Origin: Coriobacteriia bacterium
GTDB lineage: Bacteria > Actinomycetota > Coriobacteriia > Anaerosomatales > SLCP01
Length of the DNA: 64,000 bases
Assembly: GCA_007121015.1 (NCBI GenBank)
Contig: SKMN01000020.1
Location: 1 to 64,000 of the forward strand
Reading direction: 5' to 3'
A program made the translations under genes and the position numbers. Numbering within the stretch: the first letter of the stretch is position 1; every line of letters starts with the position of its first letter. The notes beneath the pieces were generated by a model. That model was given only the letters and a program-made list of their open reading frames with translations. It ran no database searches and had not been told where the DNA came from. Shown one piece after another: positions 1 through 9,465 of this stretch.

Positions 1-19
1 CCTTCCGGGCGTCTACGAA

Positions 20-96
20 TGGTCGGGATGGCGGGATTCGAACCCACGACCTCTGCGTCCCGAACGCAGCGCTCTACCAAGCTGAGCCACATCCCG
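20..96 (-). tRNA. tRNA-Pro (anticodon CGG), CCA encoded
   Basis: Reverse complement CGGGATGTGGCTCAGCTTGGTAGAGCGCTGCGTTCGGGACGCAGAGGTCGTGGGTTCGAATCCCGCCATCCCGACCA: 7-bp acceptor stem, D arm, anticodon loop TTCGGGA, T loop TTCGAAT, 3' CCA. Confidence 0.96.
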
Positions 97-165
97 ACGA
101 GGCGGTATGATACACGCTCCGTCGCAGGAGGGCAAAGTACGCGCACGGTAACCTTCCTGAATGAA

Positions 166-191
166 GAGGCCCCCTCCGCGGAGGGGGCCTC
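166..191 (-). terminator. Strong GC-rich hairpin downstream of the 24-heme cytochrome gene
   Basis: Perfect inverted repeat GAGGCCCCCTCCGCGGAGGGGGCCTC just 3' of the stop at 227; no long T tract. Confidence 0.5.
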
Positions 192-226
192 TCGACGTTC
201 CCGAAAACGTTCCGTGGATCTGTGCG

Positions 227-2314
227 CTACTCGCGCCCTAGTCTCACGTGGCACGCCGCACAGAATGTGGGTGCGTGACACTCGAAGCATGGTTCGGCAC
301 CGCTATCCCTCACGATCTGCGGGTGCTCGAGTTCCCACGGTCGGGCACCGGTGGCACCCTCGTGGTGGCATCTGTCGCAGAACAGCTGCACGTGGCAGTT
401 GTCACACACAGGCCTCGCGAACTCGTTCTCGCGGAAGCTCGGTGCATGCGTCTCCCTGAAGTCGGCCGGGTGCGGCATCTCGAGCCGGTGGCACGCATTA
501 CAGAACGTCGCCGCCGCTCCACCTTCTCCGTGGCAGTACGTGCAGTTCTCGGGCTGGCTCTCGTAGGCCGGCGGATGGAGTGCGGGGGTGTCGATCTCGA
601 CACGACGCGTCCAGCCCGCCTGCTCGTGACTCGTGGGCAGCACGGTCATGTCGTTGTGGCAATCGATACAGAACTGCTTACTGTGACACTTGACGAAGCA
701 TCCGTCGGCACCGATGTCGTTCACCGTGTTGGCGTGGACCCTCAGCCACGGCTGCCCGTCGATCGCACCCTCGTGGTGGCAGTCGCTGCACAGCTCGACG
801 TAGGTGTGACAGTTCGCGCAGGCCTCCGGATTGTTCCGTCCGGTGGTGGCGTGGAACTCCGTGAACTCCTGCGGGTGAGGCATGTCGAACACGTGACAGT
901 TCTTGCAGAAGGCGGCGTTCGGCCCACCCTCTCCATGACAGACCTCACACGCCGTGATCTCACTATGCGCCTCGACGGCATGCTGGCCGAGCTCCTCGGC
1001 AGGTCTGCGGAGCCAGTCGCCCGCCTGGTGAGAGGTCGGGATCGGGTTCAGCGCCGTGTGGCAGTCCTGGCAGTAGGAGACCTCATGGCACACGCCGAGG
1101 CATCCCGGCACGCCATTCGTGCGCACGGCCTCCGCATGCTGCTCGCCTCCCCAGAACACGTCGGTCTGGAACTCCCAGTCAGACATGGTCCCGTGGTGGC
1201 AGCGGTCACAGAAGTGCGGGTCTGCGGCCGTGTGGCACATCTCGCACTTCTCCGGCTGGGCGACGAAGAACTCGGCGTGCGTCTGAGTCCTGAACTCGAT
1301 GGGGTGCGGCATCGCCATGCCGTGGCAATCCATGCAGAACCGGTCGATGACGTGGCATGTCGAGCAGTATCCGACAGCCGCTACCGGGGGTAGGTGCTCG
1401 AGCCTGTCGGGCATCGGGGCGTCGGCCCCCGGGGCTTCTCCCTCGGCAGCGTACGCACGGGCGATACCCCTGCTCGACTCCTCGGTGCCCTCTCCGGTGG
1501 GTGTTTCCTCTTCGCTGGCGGGCACATCGTGATCAGCCTCACCTGCTGCGGCCGACATCGCCTCGAGATCGACGAGAGCAAGGTCGGCATGGCCGCGCGG
1601 AAGGAAACCGTCATCGAAGTGGCTATCGGGCGTCAGGACGAAGTCCGGCGTGTGGCATGCGGAGCATGCGCCGGGAGCCATGATGCCGCTGGGCGATTCG
1701 CTCGTGAGTGTGTGACACCGGAAGCACGCGGTCATCAGCATGAAGTCCTCGTGCGGCTGGTTGGGCTCGCCCGTCACCGGGTGCACCAGCGTCAACTCGA
1801 AGTCCTCAGGGTGAGCCACGCGATTATGACACACGGTACAGTGGATCTCCGCTTCAGTGTGCACGTCGTGATCGATGATGATGCCGGGACTCGGGGTCAC
1901 CGGGCGATTGGCGAGGTTGTGACATTGCGTACACTGTTCCGATCCCATGTGGCTGGCGTCGAGCGCAAGGTGCGAACCCGGGTTGAGCGGCAGTTCGAAT
2001 CTGTTCGTGGCCGTCAAGTAGAGTTCGCCGAGCGCCTCGGCCTTGTGGAGCATGAACGTGATGGGGCCTGCGTTCACAGGCATGTGGCACGCCATACATG
2101 AGACGTTCGAGTGAGACGAGCGGTCGTACGCGATGATGGTGTCGTCCTGGACCTTGTGGCACCCGTTCGCGCAGAACCAGTACGTGGATGTCACCCCCAG
2201 CGCCGTGATCATGACCGCTGCAAGCACCAGGACTGCGGCACCCGTCCAGATGATATAGCGCGGCCTGCGGACCGGATCCTTGAATCCGGCGAGGGAGATC
2301 TTTGCCATAGACAT
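227..2314 (-). CDS. NapC/NrfH-like N-terminus multiheme cytochrome c, 24 heme-binding motifs (21 CX2CH + 3 CX3CH)
   Basis: 695 aa; N-terminal TM anchor; manual count of CxxCH motifs plus CANGCH, CLGVCH and CFVKCH. Confidence 0.93.
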   Translation of the reverse strand: MSMAKISLAGFKDPVRRPRYIIWTGAAVLVLAAVMITALGVTSTYWFCANGCHKVQDDTIIAYDRSSHSNVSCMACHMPVNAGPITFMLHKAEALGELYLTATNRFELPLNPGSHLALDASHMGSEQCTQCHNLANRPVTPSPGIIIDHDVHTEAEIHCTVCHNRVAHPEDFELTLVHPVTGEPNQPHEDFMLMTACFRCHTLTSESPSGIMAPGACSACHTPDFVLTPDSHFDDGFLPRGHADLALVDLEAMSAAAGEADHDVPASEEETPTGEGTEESSRGIARAYAAEGEAPGADAPMPDRLEHLPPVAAVGYCSTCHVIDRFCMDCHGMAMPHPIEFRTQTHAEFFVAQPEKCEMCHTAADPHFCDRCHHGTMSDWEFQTDVFWGGEQHAEAVRTNGVPGCLGVCHEVSYCQDCHTALNPIPTSHQAGDWLRRPAEELGQHAVEAHSEITACEVCHGEGGPNAAFCKNCHVFDMPHPQEFTEFHATTGRNNPEACANCHTYVELCSDCHHEGAIDGQPWLRVHANTVNDIGADGCFVKCHSKQFCIDCHNDMTVLPTSHEQAGWTRRVEIDTPALHPPAYESQPENCTYCHGEGGAAATFCNACHRLEMPHPADFRETHAPSFRENEFARPVCDNCHVQLFCDRCHHEGATGARPWELEHPQIVRDSGAEPCFECHAPTFCAACHVRLGRE

Positions 2315-2534
2315 TCTCCTTACCCCAACACGGACGAATGGTGTACGAAAGTGGCGGCACTGGCTGCCCTCGAACCCGTAACGCTCTTACGATACCGGAA
2401 CGGACGCTCGTCCAGCAACTGAAAAGCTCGCCCGTGAAGGCTCGCAGGAGTCCCACGAACTCCCTTATGTCGAGTTCGAGAGCGAGGGGCCCTCTCCTGC
2501 CGACCGGACGGCGCGAAAGACACCTGCGCAACCA

Positions 2535-2996
2535 CTACCGACCGACCTCGAGCACGATCGATATCTCGACCGGGGCGCGGCGGGGCAGTTCGGTCACTCC
2601 CACGGCCTCGCGCGCATGCCTCCCCGCTTCACCGTACGCAGCGATGAGCACGTCGCTCGCGCAGTCGACCACCGACGGCTGCTCGGTGAAACCGGGTGCC
2701 GACGCCACGTATCCGACGAGCTTGACGGCCCTGGAGACGTCGTCCAGGTCGCACGCGACCGAAGCTGCTGCGAGCGCGTTAAGGACGCATGCCCGCGCGC
2801 ACTCGCCTGCCACCTCCACCGAGACGCCCGCACCGACCGATCCTGTGGCGACGAGTTCGCCATCGCGCATCGGCAATTGCCCGGCCGTGAACACCAGTCC
2901 ACCGCTGCGGACGGCTGGCAGGTACGCACCGAGGACGTTGGGGGGGCCTGGCAGGGTGAGGCCGGCGGCGGCAAGACGATCGACGACTGTGGACAC
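2535..2996 (-). CDS. RidA/YjgF-family protein
   Basis: VLGAYLPAVRSGGLVFTAGQLP...; ends RRAPVEISIVLEV, typical RidA. Confidence 0.85.
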   Translation of the reverse strand: MSTVVDRLAAAGLTLPGPPNVLGAYLPAVRSGGLVFTAGQLPMRDGELVATGSVGAGVSVEVAGECARACVLNALAAASVACDLDDVSRAVKLVGYVASAPGFTEQPSVVDCASDVLIAAYGEAGRHAREAVGVTELPRRAPVEISIVLEVGR

Positions 2997-2997
2997 G

Positions 2998-4212
2998 TCA
3001 GCGCACCGTCTTCAGCGAGTCGGCGAGCGAATCGAGCCGCATGATGGCCCCCGAGATCTGCCGGGAGGTCTCCGCCGATTGCTGGGAGACGCTCGACACT
3101 TCACGCATCGAAACCACGACCTGGTCGGAAGCAGTACGTTGCTGCTGGGTCGCGATCGAGATCTGTTTCGCCGCATCGGTCGTCTCCTCGACCTGGGCGA
3201 CGATGCGTTCGAGCGCCTCGGCGGTGCGCTGCGCAAGCGTCTTGCCTTCGTCGACCTTGTTCGCCGCTCGCTCGGTCGACATGATGAGCGCCGAGGTCGA
3301 AGCCTGGATCTCCCGGACGACGCGTCCGATCTCCTGGGTCGATTCGGTCACCGAGTCCGCCAGCTTGCGGATCTCCTCGGCAACGACGGCGAATCCCTTC
3401 CCCGCATCTCCCGCGCGCGCAGCTTCGATGGCCGCGTTGAGCGCGAGGATCTTCGTCTGCTCGGCGATCTCGTCGATGATGGTCAGTACTCGCCCGATCT
3501 CCTGGCTGCGATCGCCGAGGGCGAGGATGCGGTCGGACGCCGCGTTGGTCGTCGAGCGGATCTCCTCGATCCCCAGTGCGGTGTCGGACACGGACTGCAT
3601 ACCCTCTTCGGCGCTGGCCAGCGTGCGCTCGGCGACCGAGACGACCGACGCCGAGTTCTCGGCGATCTGCTTGGAGGTCTGCGCGAGTTCCTCGACGGTG
3701 GCCGAGGTCTGCGAGACAGCAGCAGCCTGCTCCGCGGCACCCGACGCCTGCTGCTCGGTCGCGGCGAGCACCTCGGCGCTGAGCGACCTCACGTCGCTGC
3801 TGACGGACTGGATGCGCGAGAGCACACGGCCGAGTTCCTCGGCTTCGCGAAGCAGTTCAGTCCTGATGCCCACGATACCCTTCTTGTGGGCGACCGGCAC
3901 GTTGAGGAGTCCGGCCATCTCGACGAGCACGTCGGCGAATAGCTTTTCGGCGGCCCGCACGGACAGCTTGTAACAGAGCGCCCCCAGAATCACCCCGGCG
4001 GCCAGCGCGATCCCCCAGAACGCCGCATGAGCCGCTGGACTCTTGGGCTCCACGAACAACCCTGCGATCACGGGAAAGAGCGCCCCTATCGCAAGACCCG
4101 CGCCGACCATCACGACAAGCAGGTTTCGTGCACCGACACCACGAGTCCGATCGCTCACGGCAGCTCCCGTCATCAGACCATCCGGTCGCATCAATGGTAC
4201 CAGCAGGTCCAT
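2998..4212 (-). CDS. Methyl-accepting chemotaxis protein with two TM helices and no evident large sensor domain
   Basis: Conserved MCP hairpin [38 protein letters not shown]. Confidence 0.93.
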   Translation of the reverse strand: MDLLVPLMRPDGLMTGAAVSDRTRGVGARNLLVVMVGAGLAIGALFPVIAGLFVEPKSPAAHAAFWGIALAAGVILGALCYKLSVRAAEKLFADVLVEMAGLLNVPVAHKKGIVGIRTELLREAEELGRVLSRIQSVSSDVRSLSAEVLAATEQQASGAAEQAAAVSQTSATVEELAQTSKQIAENSASVVSVAERTLASAEEGMQSVSDTALGIEEIRSTTNAASDRILALGDRSQEIGRVLTIIDEIAEQTKILALNAAIEAARAGDAGKGFAVVAEEIRKLADSVTESTQEIGRVVREIQASTSALIMSTERAANKVDEGKTLAQRTAEALERIVAQVEETTDAAKQISIATQQQRTASDQVVVSMREVSSVSQQSAETSRQISGAIMRLDSLADSLKTVR

Positions 4213-4235
4213 CGGCTAGATACTGTTGCATTGTT

Positions 4236-4251
4236 ATACCCTATGGGGTAT
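4236..4251. promoter_or_regulatory. CsoR/CstR-type palindromic operator candidate
   Basis: ATACCC-TATG-GGGTAT inverted repeat in the intergenic region upstream of the ferredoxin/selenoprotein pair. Confidence 0.45.
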
Positions 4252-4305
4252 CCTTCTCCGTGAACGTGCGCACGGATTGGGGCAGATACTGTGTAGGAGA
4301 GCAAC

Positions 4306-4509
4306 ATGTCACGTATTCGCATCGAGGACGCCTCGTGCGACCGGTCGGCAGCATGTCCCGCACGGCGGGTGTGCCCGAAGGGTGCTATAGTCCCCCTCGG
4401 CGGTGGATCGTACCCGGGGGCGAACGGATACGTTGTCCTGCAGGAGCGTTGCGCGGGATGCGGCGTATGTGTGCGGGTGTGCCCCAGTGGAGCGGTCACC
4501 CTCGGATGA
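4306..4509 (+). CDS. Small ferredoxin-like 4Fe-4S protein
   Basis: CAGCGVCVRVCPSGAV cluster motif plus a degenerate N-terminal Cys set CDRSAACPARRVCPKGA. Confidence 0.8.
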   Translation: MSRIRIEDASCDRSAACPARRVCPKGAIVPLGGGSYPGANGYVVLQERCAGCGVCVRVCPSGAVTLG

Positions 4510-4520
4510 TGGAGAAGAAG

Positions 4521-4859
4521 ATGGCGAACGATGTAGTGGTCGTCGAAGTGTTCGATCTGCCGGCTCAGACCTCGTGCTACTCGGGAGGTTGAGGACCCTC
4601 GTGGTCTCCGGAGGAGATCACCGCGCTCATACGCGACGAGATCGAGCGCCGGTTCGGCGACGCCGCGACCATCACGTACCTGGACGTGACGGACCCTGCG
4701 GTGAAAGCGGAGCGTGCCGACGTCGTTCGCGAGATCGACACGCGCGGCCTGCTCTATCCCGTCACGGTGGTAGACGGCGTGCCCACGTACGATGGCGCGG
4801 TGTCATACCCGGGCATCATGCGTTCGGTCCGAAACGCGCTGGAGCGAGCCGCCTCGTAG
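4521..4859 (+). CDS. Selenocysteine-containing small thioredoxin-like protein (YuzD/DUF1462-like), CYSGGU motif
   Basis: ORF MANDVVVVEVFDLPAQTSCYSGG-UGA(4590-4592)-GPSWSPEEITALIRDEIERRFGDAATITYLDVTDPAVKAERADVVREIDTRGLLYPVTVVDGVPTYDGAVSYPGIMRSVRNALERAAS stays in frame through the UGA to TAG; RBS ggag at 4511; candidate SECIS follows. Confidence 0.82.
4590..4621 (+). promoter_or_regulatory. Candidate bacterial SECIS element (UGA plus hairpin)
   Basis: UGA at 4590-4592, 8-nt spacer, stem GTGGTCTC(4601-4608)/GAGATCAC(4614-4621) with one G-U pair, loop CGGAG; apical loop begins 16 nt after UGA. Confidence 0.72.
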
Positions 4860-4901
4860 GCCACGCAGTGCGAGGACCGACGTGCGCGGCGCGCGGACGC
4901 G

Positions 4902-5198
4902 TCAGCGTCCGGGCGTCACCCGCTCGAGGAACATGCCGACGAGCCCTTTCGACATGAAGGTGTCCCACGCGTTCGCCTCCGATGCCGGACCGAGCGCCCG
5001 GTCGTAGCGGACTCGCAGCTCGGGGTCGCTGAGGACCCGGTATGCCTCGTTGATGCGCTGCATCTTCCGGGTGGCGGCTTCCTGGCGAGACTCCGGGGTG
5101 ACGTCCGGGTGGTACTTCAGGCAGAGCGCCTTGTAAGCCTTCTCGATCACCTCGGGCTCGGCATTCCTGGCCACCTGCAGGGTCTTGTAGTAGTCCAC
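4902..5198 (-). CDS. Small J-domain (DnaJ-like) protein
   Basis: YYKTLQVARNAEPEVIEKAYKALCLKYHPDV...INEAYRVLSDPELRVRYDR; HPD motif; GTG start. Confidence 0.88.
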   Translation of the reverse strand: MDYYKTLQVARNAEPEVIEKAYKALCLKYHPDVTPESRQEAATRKMQRINEAYRVLSDPELRVRYDRALGPASEANAWDTFMSKGLVGMFLERVTPGR

Positions 5199-5317
5199 GC
5201 GCTCCCTCTCCGAAGACGCCCGGGGCCGGCTGCACGTCCTGCGTCGTCCGGTCAGTGTATCCGGTGCCGCTCCGCCGAGTCCAGGTCGGCTTGCGGGCCG
5301 GCAAGCGGTGCGATCGG

Positions 5318-6220
5318 TCACACGAGGGCGACTTCTTCGACCTCGCGGACCCGTCGTTCGGCCGTGACGACTCCCGCAAGCACCAAGGCTGCTCCCACCA
5401 ACTGCAGCCACCCCAGACGCTCGCCGAGCACCAGGGCGGCAAGCACTATCGTCACGAGGGGCTCGATGGTCGAGGTGATCGAGGTCTGTGCCGGACCGAG
5501 GTGACTCATGGCCTTGAGATAGAGCAGGACTGCAGCGAACGTCGGGACGAACACGATCGCAACCAACAGGATCCACGTCGCGAGATCCCAGCCTACCGGG
5601 GCTACACGCGCCCCTACCAGGAGCGCCACAAGCGCTATCGCGAGCGCGTTGAACCCGAACGTGTACGTCATCAGTACCCCTCGGGAACGTCCAGGCAACC
5701 ATCGGTAGGAGAGTACGTTGAACGACGCGTACCCAGCAGCTGCACCAAGCCCGAGCAGCACACCCGCAAGCGAGACGCCTTTCTCGATGCCGAAAGGGTC
5801 GACGACGAGGGCACAGCCGAGGAACGTGATCGCAACCGCCCCGATGCGTGCGCGGTCGAGTCTGTCCCCGCTCACCACGCGTAACACGATCGTGACAAGC
5901 GCAGGGTACGTGTAGAACAATACAGCGACGATCGCGGCATCCGTGTAGACCAGCGCGAAGAAGAAGCACAGCGACGCCGCACCGTACCCCGCCACCGCCA
6001 GGACGAGGTAGCGGACGAGATCGCCTCGCGGCACCCTGAGCATGCCCGGCCGAGTGACCAGAAGGTAACCTCCGAGCAGGAGCGACGCCATCCCGAACCG
6101 CCACACGAGCAACTGGAGCGGTTCGGCGCCGTGCCGGTATGCCATGCTCGTGAACACAGCAAGTGTGCCGAAGCACGCAGCCGATACCGTTACCGCGATC
6201 AGAGCGGTCCGTCGTTTCAC
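5318..6220 (-). CDS. EamA/DMT-superfamily transporter
   Basis: About ten hydrophobic segments, SITSTIEPLVTIVLAALVLGE motif typical of EamA; GTG start at KRRTALIAVT. Confidence 0.85.
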   Translation of the reverse strand: MKRRTALIAVTVSAACFGTLAVFTSMAYRHGAEPLQLLVWRFGMASLLLGGYLLVTRPGMLRVPRGDLVRYLVLAVAGYGAASLCFFFALVYTDAAIVAVLFYTYPALVTIVLRVVSGDRLDRARIGAVAITFLGCALVVDPFGIEKGVSLAGVLLGLGAAAGYASFNVLSYRWLPGRSRGVLMTYTFGFNALAIALVALLVGARVAPVGWDLATWILLVAIVFVPTFAAVLLYLKAMSHLGPAQTSITSTIEPLVTIVLAALVLGERLGWLQLVGAALVLAGVVTAERRVREVEEVALV

Positions 6221-6250
6221 AGGCGGTTCGACCCTTCGTCCGCACCATCG

Positions 6251-6272
6251 AAGAAGAAGAAGAAGAAGAAGA
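6251..6272. repeat. Short (GAA)n trinucleotide tract
   Basis: gaagaagaagaagaagaagaag immediately upstream of the EamA transporter start. Confidence 0.7.
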
Positions 6273-6375
6273 CAACCCTGCCACGCACTTCGGCCCAGGT
6301 CAATCGGGTGTTCAGCGAACGTTCTGGTAGACTCTCTATCCCGACGGACACGTGCCCGCGAAGGAGGTGCCCCTG

Positions 6376-6753
6376 ATGTTGCCGAAACGGTTCGCGACAC
6401 GCCGCGCGACATGGACCGTCGCCATATCCTGGATGGCGTTCATCTTCGCCCTTTCGTCGCTACCCTCCTCGCACGTGCCGAGCACCGGGAGCTCCTTCGG
6501 GCACTTCGGCGTCTACTTCGTGCTCGGTGTCATCCTGTTCCACGCATTCTCCTACGAGACGCCCGCTAGAGACCGCGCGTTCGCGCTCGCGGTGATCGCG
6601 GCCTCGCTCTACGGGGTCACCGATGAGTTGCACCAGGCATTCGTGCCCGGGCGAGTGCCCGACGTCGTCGATTGGGCCGTGGACACCCTCGGGGCGCTCG
6701 CCGGCGCGAGTGTCGCCCTCGTGCTCGCGCCGCGACGGATCTCCGCTAGCTGA
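6376..6753 (+). CDS. VanZ-family membrane protein
   Basis: GVTDELHQAFVPGRVPDVVDWAVDTLGALAG motif; RBS aaggaggtg. Confidence 0.88.
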   Translation: MLPKRFATRRATWTVAISWMAFIFALSSLPSSHVPSTGSSFGHFGVYFVLGVILFHAFSYETPARDRAFALAVIAASLYGVTDELHQAFVPGRVPDVVDWAVDTLGALAGASVALVLAPRRISAS

Positions 6754-7174
6754 CCTCCTCGACCGACCCGGTCTCCAAGTCGAGGTAGTACGCGTGGACG
6801 AGAAGTGCCGGAGCGCTTTCCGCGAGTCGCCTCGCTGTAGTGCGCAAGTCATCGATCTGACGCCTCTTGACCCGTTCGGCTTCGCCCCCCACAGCCGCGA
6901 TGTAGCCGCCGCACTCGCTGTGGGCGGTGAGTACCACGCGCGCCGCGCCGCCGCCGAACAGCGTGCCGAGGAGTGAGGCGTCGTGAACGAGCCTGGGCGC
7001 GGCTGCGCCGGTGAACGAGAGCAGTCCTCCCACGTTCGAGACGTAGGCCTCATCGAGCGGCTCGCGCACCGGGACGAGCCCCATGAGTGCACGCGTCTGC
7101 GGCTCGGAGAAGAAGTGCTCGAGGCGCGGGTCGGCACAGCGCACCACGACGGTGAACGTCGGACCCCCCGACAT
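6746..7174 (-). CDS. Beta-carbonic-anhydrase-like fold protein
   Basis: CADPR (CxDxR) and HSECGG (HxxC) motifs spaced as in beta-CA. Confidence 0.6.
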   Translation of the reverse strand: MSGGPTFTVVVRCADPRLEHFFSEPQTRALMGLVPVREPLDEAYVSNVGGLLSFTGAAAPRLVHDASLLGTLFGGGAARVVLTAHSECGGYIAAVGGEAERVKRRQIDDLRTTARRLAESAPALLVHAYYLDLETGSVEEVS

Positions 7175-8277
7175 CAGTAGATACCGCTCTCGGCGGCCTG
7201 CTGGGGGTCGACGCCAAGGTGGCGCACCTTGATCTTGAAGTCGTGTGCGTTGGCCGCCATAGCGATAGCGTCGTCGAGTGTGATCATGCGGTCCTGGTAG
7301 AGGCGGAGTAGGCTCTGATCGAATGTCTGCATCCCGTAGTACTCTCCCTCTTCCATCGCGTCACGGATCAAGTGCGTCTTGTCGGGGTCGTTGATGTACT
7401 CGCGGATCGTCCCGGTCATGACCATGATCTCGACCGCGGGCACGAGGCCCCCGTTGATCGTGGGGATGAGACGTAGGCTGACGATGCCCTTGAGCGTCGA
7501 GGCGAGCATGAGGCGGATCTGTTTCTGCTGATACGGCGGGAAGAAATCGATGATACGGCTGATCGTCTCGGTCGCATCGATGGTGTGCAGGGTCGAGAAC
7601 ACGAGGTTACCGATCTCGGCCGCCGTGAGTGCGGCATTTACCGTCTCGTGGTCGCGCATCTCGCCGATGAGTATGATGTCGGGGTCCTGACGCACCACGT
7701 GCCTGAGCGCATCGGCGTAGGAGTCGGTGTCGATGCCGATCTCACGCTGGTTGATGATGCACTTCTTGTCGGCGTGCAACACCTCGATCGGATCCTCGAT
7801 CGTCACGATGTGGCCTTCACGCGTATCGTTGATGTGGTCGATCATCGCGGCGAGGGTCGTCGTCTTGCCCGAACCGGCGGTACCGGTGACGAGCACGAGC
7901 CCACGGGGCTCATCGGCAAGCCGGCGCACGACGGAAGGTAGCCCGAGCTCTTCGATAGCGGCCCGCTCGGTCGCGACCCGACGCAGCGTGATGCCGACGC
8001 TGCCGCGCTGGCGGAAGACGTTCACCCGGAACCGCCCGACCCCGGGCACCGAGTAGGCGAAGTCGATCTCGCGGTGATTCTCGAAGGACGCCTGCTGGCG
8101 TTCGTCCATCATGCCAAGGGCAAGGACCCTGGTCGTGTTGGTGTCGAGCGGCTGCATCTCGCGCATGACCACGAGCCTGCCGTTAAGTCGTACCGCAGGC
8201 GGGCTACCGACCTTGATGTGTAGATCCGAGGAGCCCTGCTGGCTCATGAGCTTCAGGAGCCCGTCGATCTCAGCCAT
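7174..8277 (-). CDS. pilT: Type IV pilus retraction ATPase PilT
   Basis: GSDLHIKVGSPPAVRLNG, Walker A GTAGSGKTTTLAAMIDHIN, IEDPIEVLH, GEMRDHETV, AIRQLI-region equivalents. Confidence 0.95.
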   Translation of the reverse strand: MAEIDGLLKLMSQQGSSDLHIKVGSPPAVRLNGRLVVMREMQPLDTNTTRVLALGMMDERQQASFENHREIDFAYSVPGVGRFRVNVFRQRGSVGITLRRVATERAAIEELGLPSVVRRLADEPRGLVLVTGTAGSGKTTTLAAMIDHINDTREGHIVTIEDPIEVLHADKKCIINQREIGIDTDSYADALRHVVRQDPDIILIGEMRDHETVNAALTAAEIGNLVFSTLHTIDATETISRIIDFFPPYQQKQIRLMLASTLKGIVSLRLIPTINGGLVPAVEIMVMTGTIREYINDPDKTHLIRDAMEEGEYYGMQTFDQSLLRLYQDRMITLDDAIAMAANAHDFKIKVRHLGVDPQQAAESGIY

Positions 8278-8357
8278 CGCACCTCACCCTCGCGCGCAGT
8301 GTTGCGGGTACGGGAGACAGCATACCGCATCGGCACGCGAGTGGTCAGGAGCGCGTC

Positions 8358-9437
8358 CTACGGGCGCACGGCTCCGACGTAGTCCCTGCGGCCGGAGAGC
8401 GAGTTGATCCTGACGACATCGCCGGTGCGGGGAGCGTGGATGTAGTTCCCGCCGCCCACGTAGATGCCGACGTGCCGGATGGGCGAGCCGAAGAACACGA
8501 GATCGCCGGGTTGCAGATCGGAGCGCGATACCTTCTCGCCGACTCCGTACTGCGCTCGAGAGGAGTGCGGAAGCGAGACGCCGACCTGGCGGTAGACGAA
8601 CAGCGTGAAGCCGCTGCAGTCGAAACGGTCGGGGCCTGACGCCGCCCACTGGTACGGCGCACCAAGGTACCGTTTGGCGATGTTGACGACCTCGCTGCGC
8701 GGTGCGCGTGTCGGCGGCGGGAAGGACCGCTGACTCGATGATGCAGCAGCATTGCTTCGCGAGACCGCGGCACGCGCGGCCGCCTCGGCCCTCGCCCGCT
8801 CGGCCTCTTCGATCGCGGCTATCTCAGCCTCGAGACCGGCAAGCATGCGCTTTCGGTCCGCAAGCCGCCGCTCGATCGCCGCCTTGCTCTCGGCCATACG
8901 CTCGACGACTGCTTTGGCTGCCACTTCCTGTTCTTCGAGACGCTTCTCTGCAGCCTCGAGCTCGACGCGAGCCGCCGCAAGCTCTGCCACATCGATGGCG
9001 TCGCGATCGTTCATGTCACGCAACACGCTCCACACCGTCGCGAACTGGTCGAAATCACGCGCCCCTAGGAGCACCTCGAGGAAACTGAGGGGTCCGTTGC
9101 GGTACATCGACTCGGCACGGGCTCCCAGGCGACCTTGCAGGTCATCGATGACCGCGGTGGTCGCGGCGATGCGCGCCGAGGTAGCTTCGATATCGGCGAC
9201 GAGCGCCTCGTGCTTGATGCGGGCTTCGTTGTACTCTTCGGCCGCAAGCTCGACTTCGACGTCGAGGGCATCGATCTGCTGTTTGACCTGGCGGGCCTCC
9301 TCACGCTTCGACGCAGCCGGACTCCCGAATGCGGGCACGGTCGAAAGCACGAAGACGATTATGAGAAGGATCGCGACAGGTGTGCGTCTGCGAGAGATCA
9401 GAGCGCTACCTCCCTGTGGCTCAGTCGGTGAATACAC
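8358..9437 (-). CDS. Secreted NlpC/P60 peptidoglycan hydrolase with N-terminal coiled coil
   Basis: YLGAPYQWAASGPDRFDCSGFTLFVYRQVG...HVGIYVGGGNYIHAP; signal peptide. Confidence 0.93.
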   Translation of the reverse strand: MYSPTEPQGGSALISRRRTPVAILLIIVFVLSTVPAFGSPAASKREEARQVKQQIDALDVEVELAAEEYNEARIKHEALVADIEATSARIAATTAVIDDLQGRLGARAESMYRNGPLSFLEVLLGARDFDQFATVWSVLRDMNDRDAIDVAELAAARVELEAAEKRLEEQEVAAKAVVERMAESKAAIERRLADRKRMLAGLEAEIAAIEEAERARAEAAARAAVSRSNAAASSSQRSFPPPTRAPRSEVVNIAKRYLGAPYQWAASGPDRFDCSGFTLFVYRQVGVSLPHSSRAQYGVGEKVSRSDLQPGDLVFFGSPIRHVGIYVGGGNYIHAPRTGDVVRINSLSGRRDYVGAVRP

Positions 9438-9465
9438 AACCGCCAGATTCTAGCACGTCCTATGC

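Noticed and set aside
2341-2430. Possible tRNA-like sequence (ccctcgaacccgtaacgctcttac)
   Set aside because: Resembles a T arm/anticodon arm superficially but no acceptor or D-arm pairing could be found.
4902-6284. 460-aa ORF as one protein
   Set aside because: Only the C-terminal ~98 aa (J domain) is plausible; the rest is antiparallel/out-of-frame to the EamA transporter gene.
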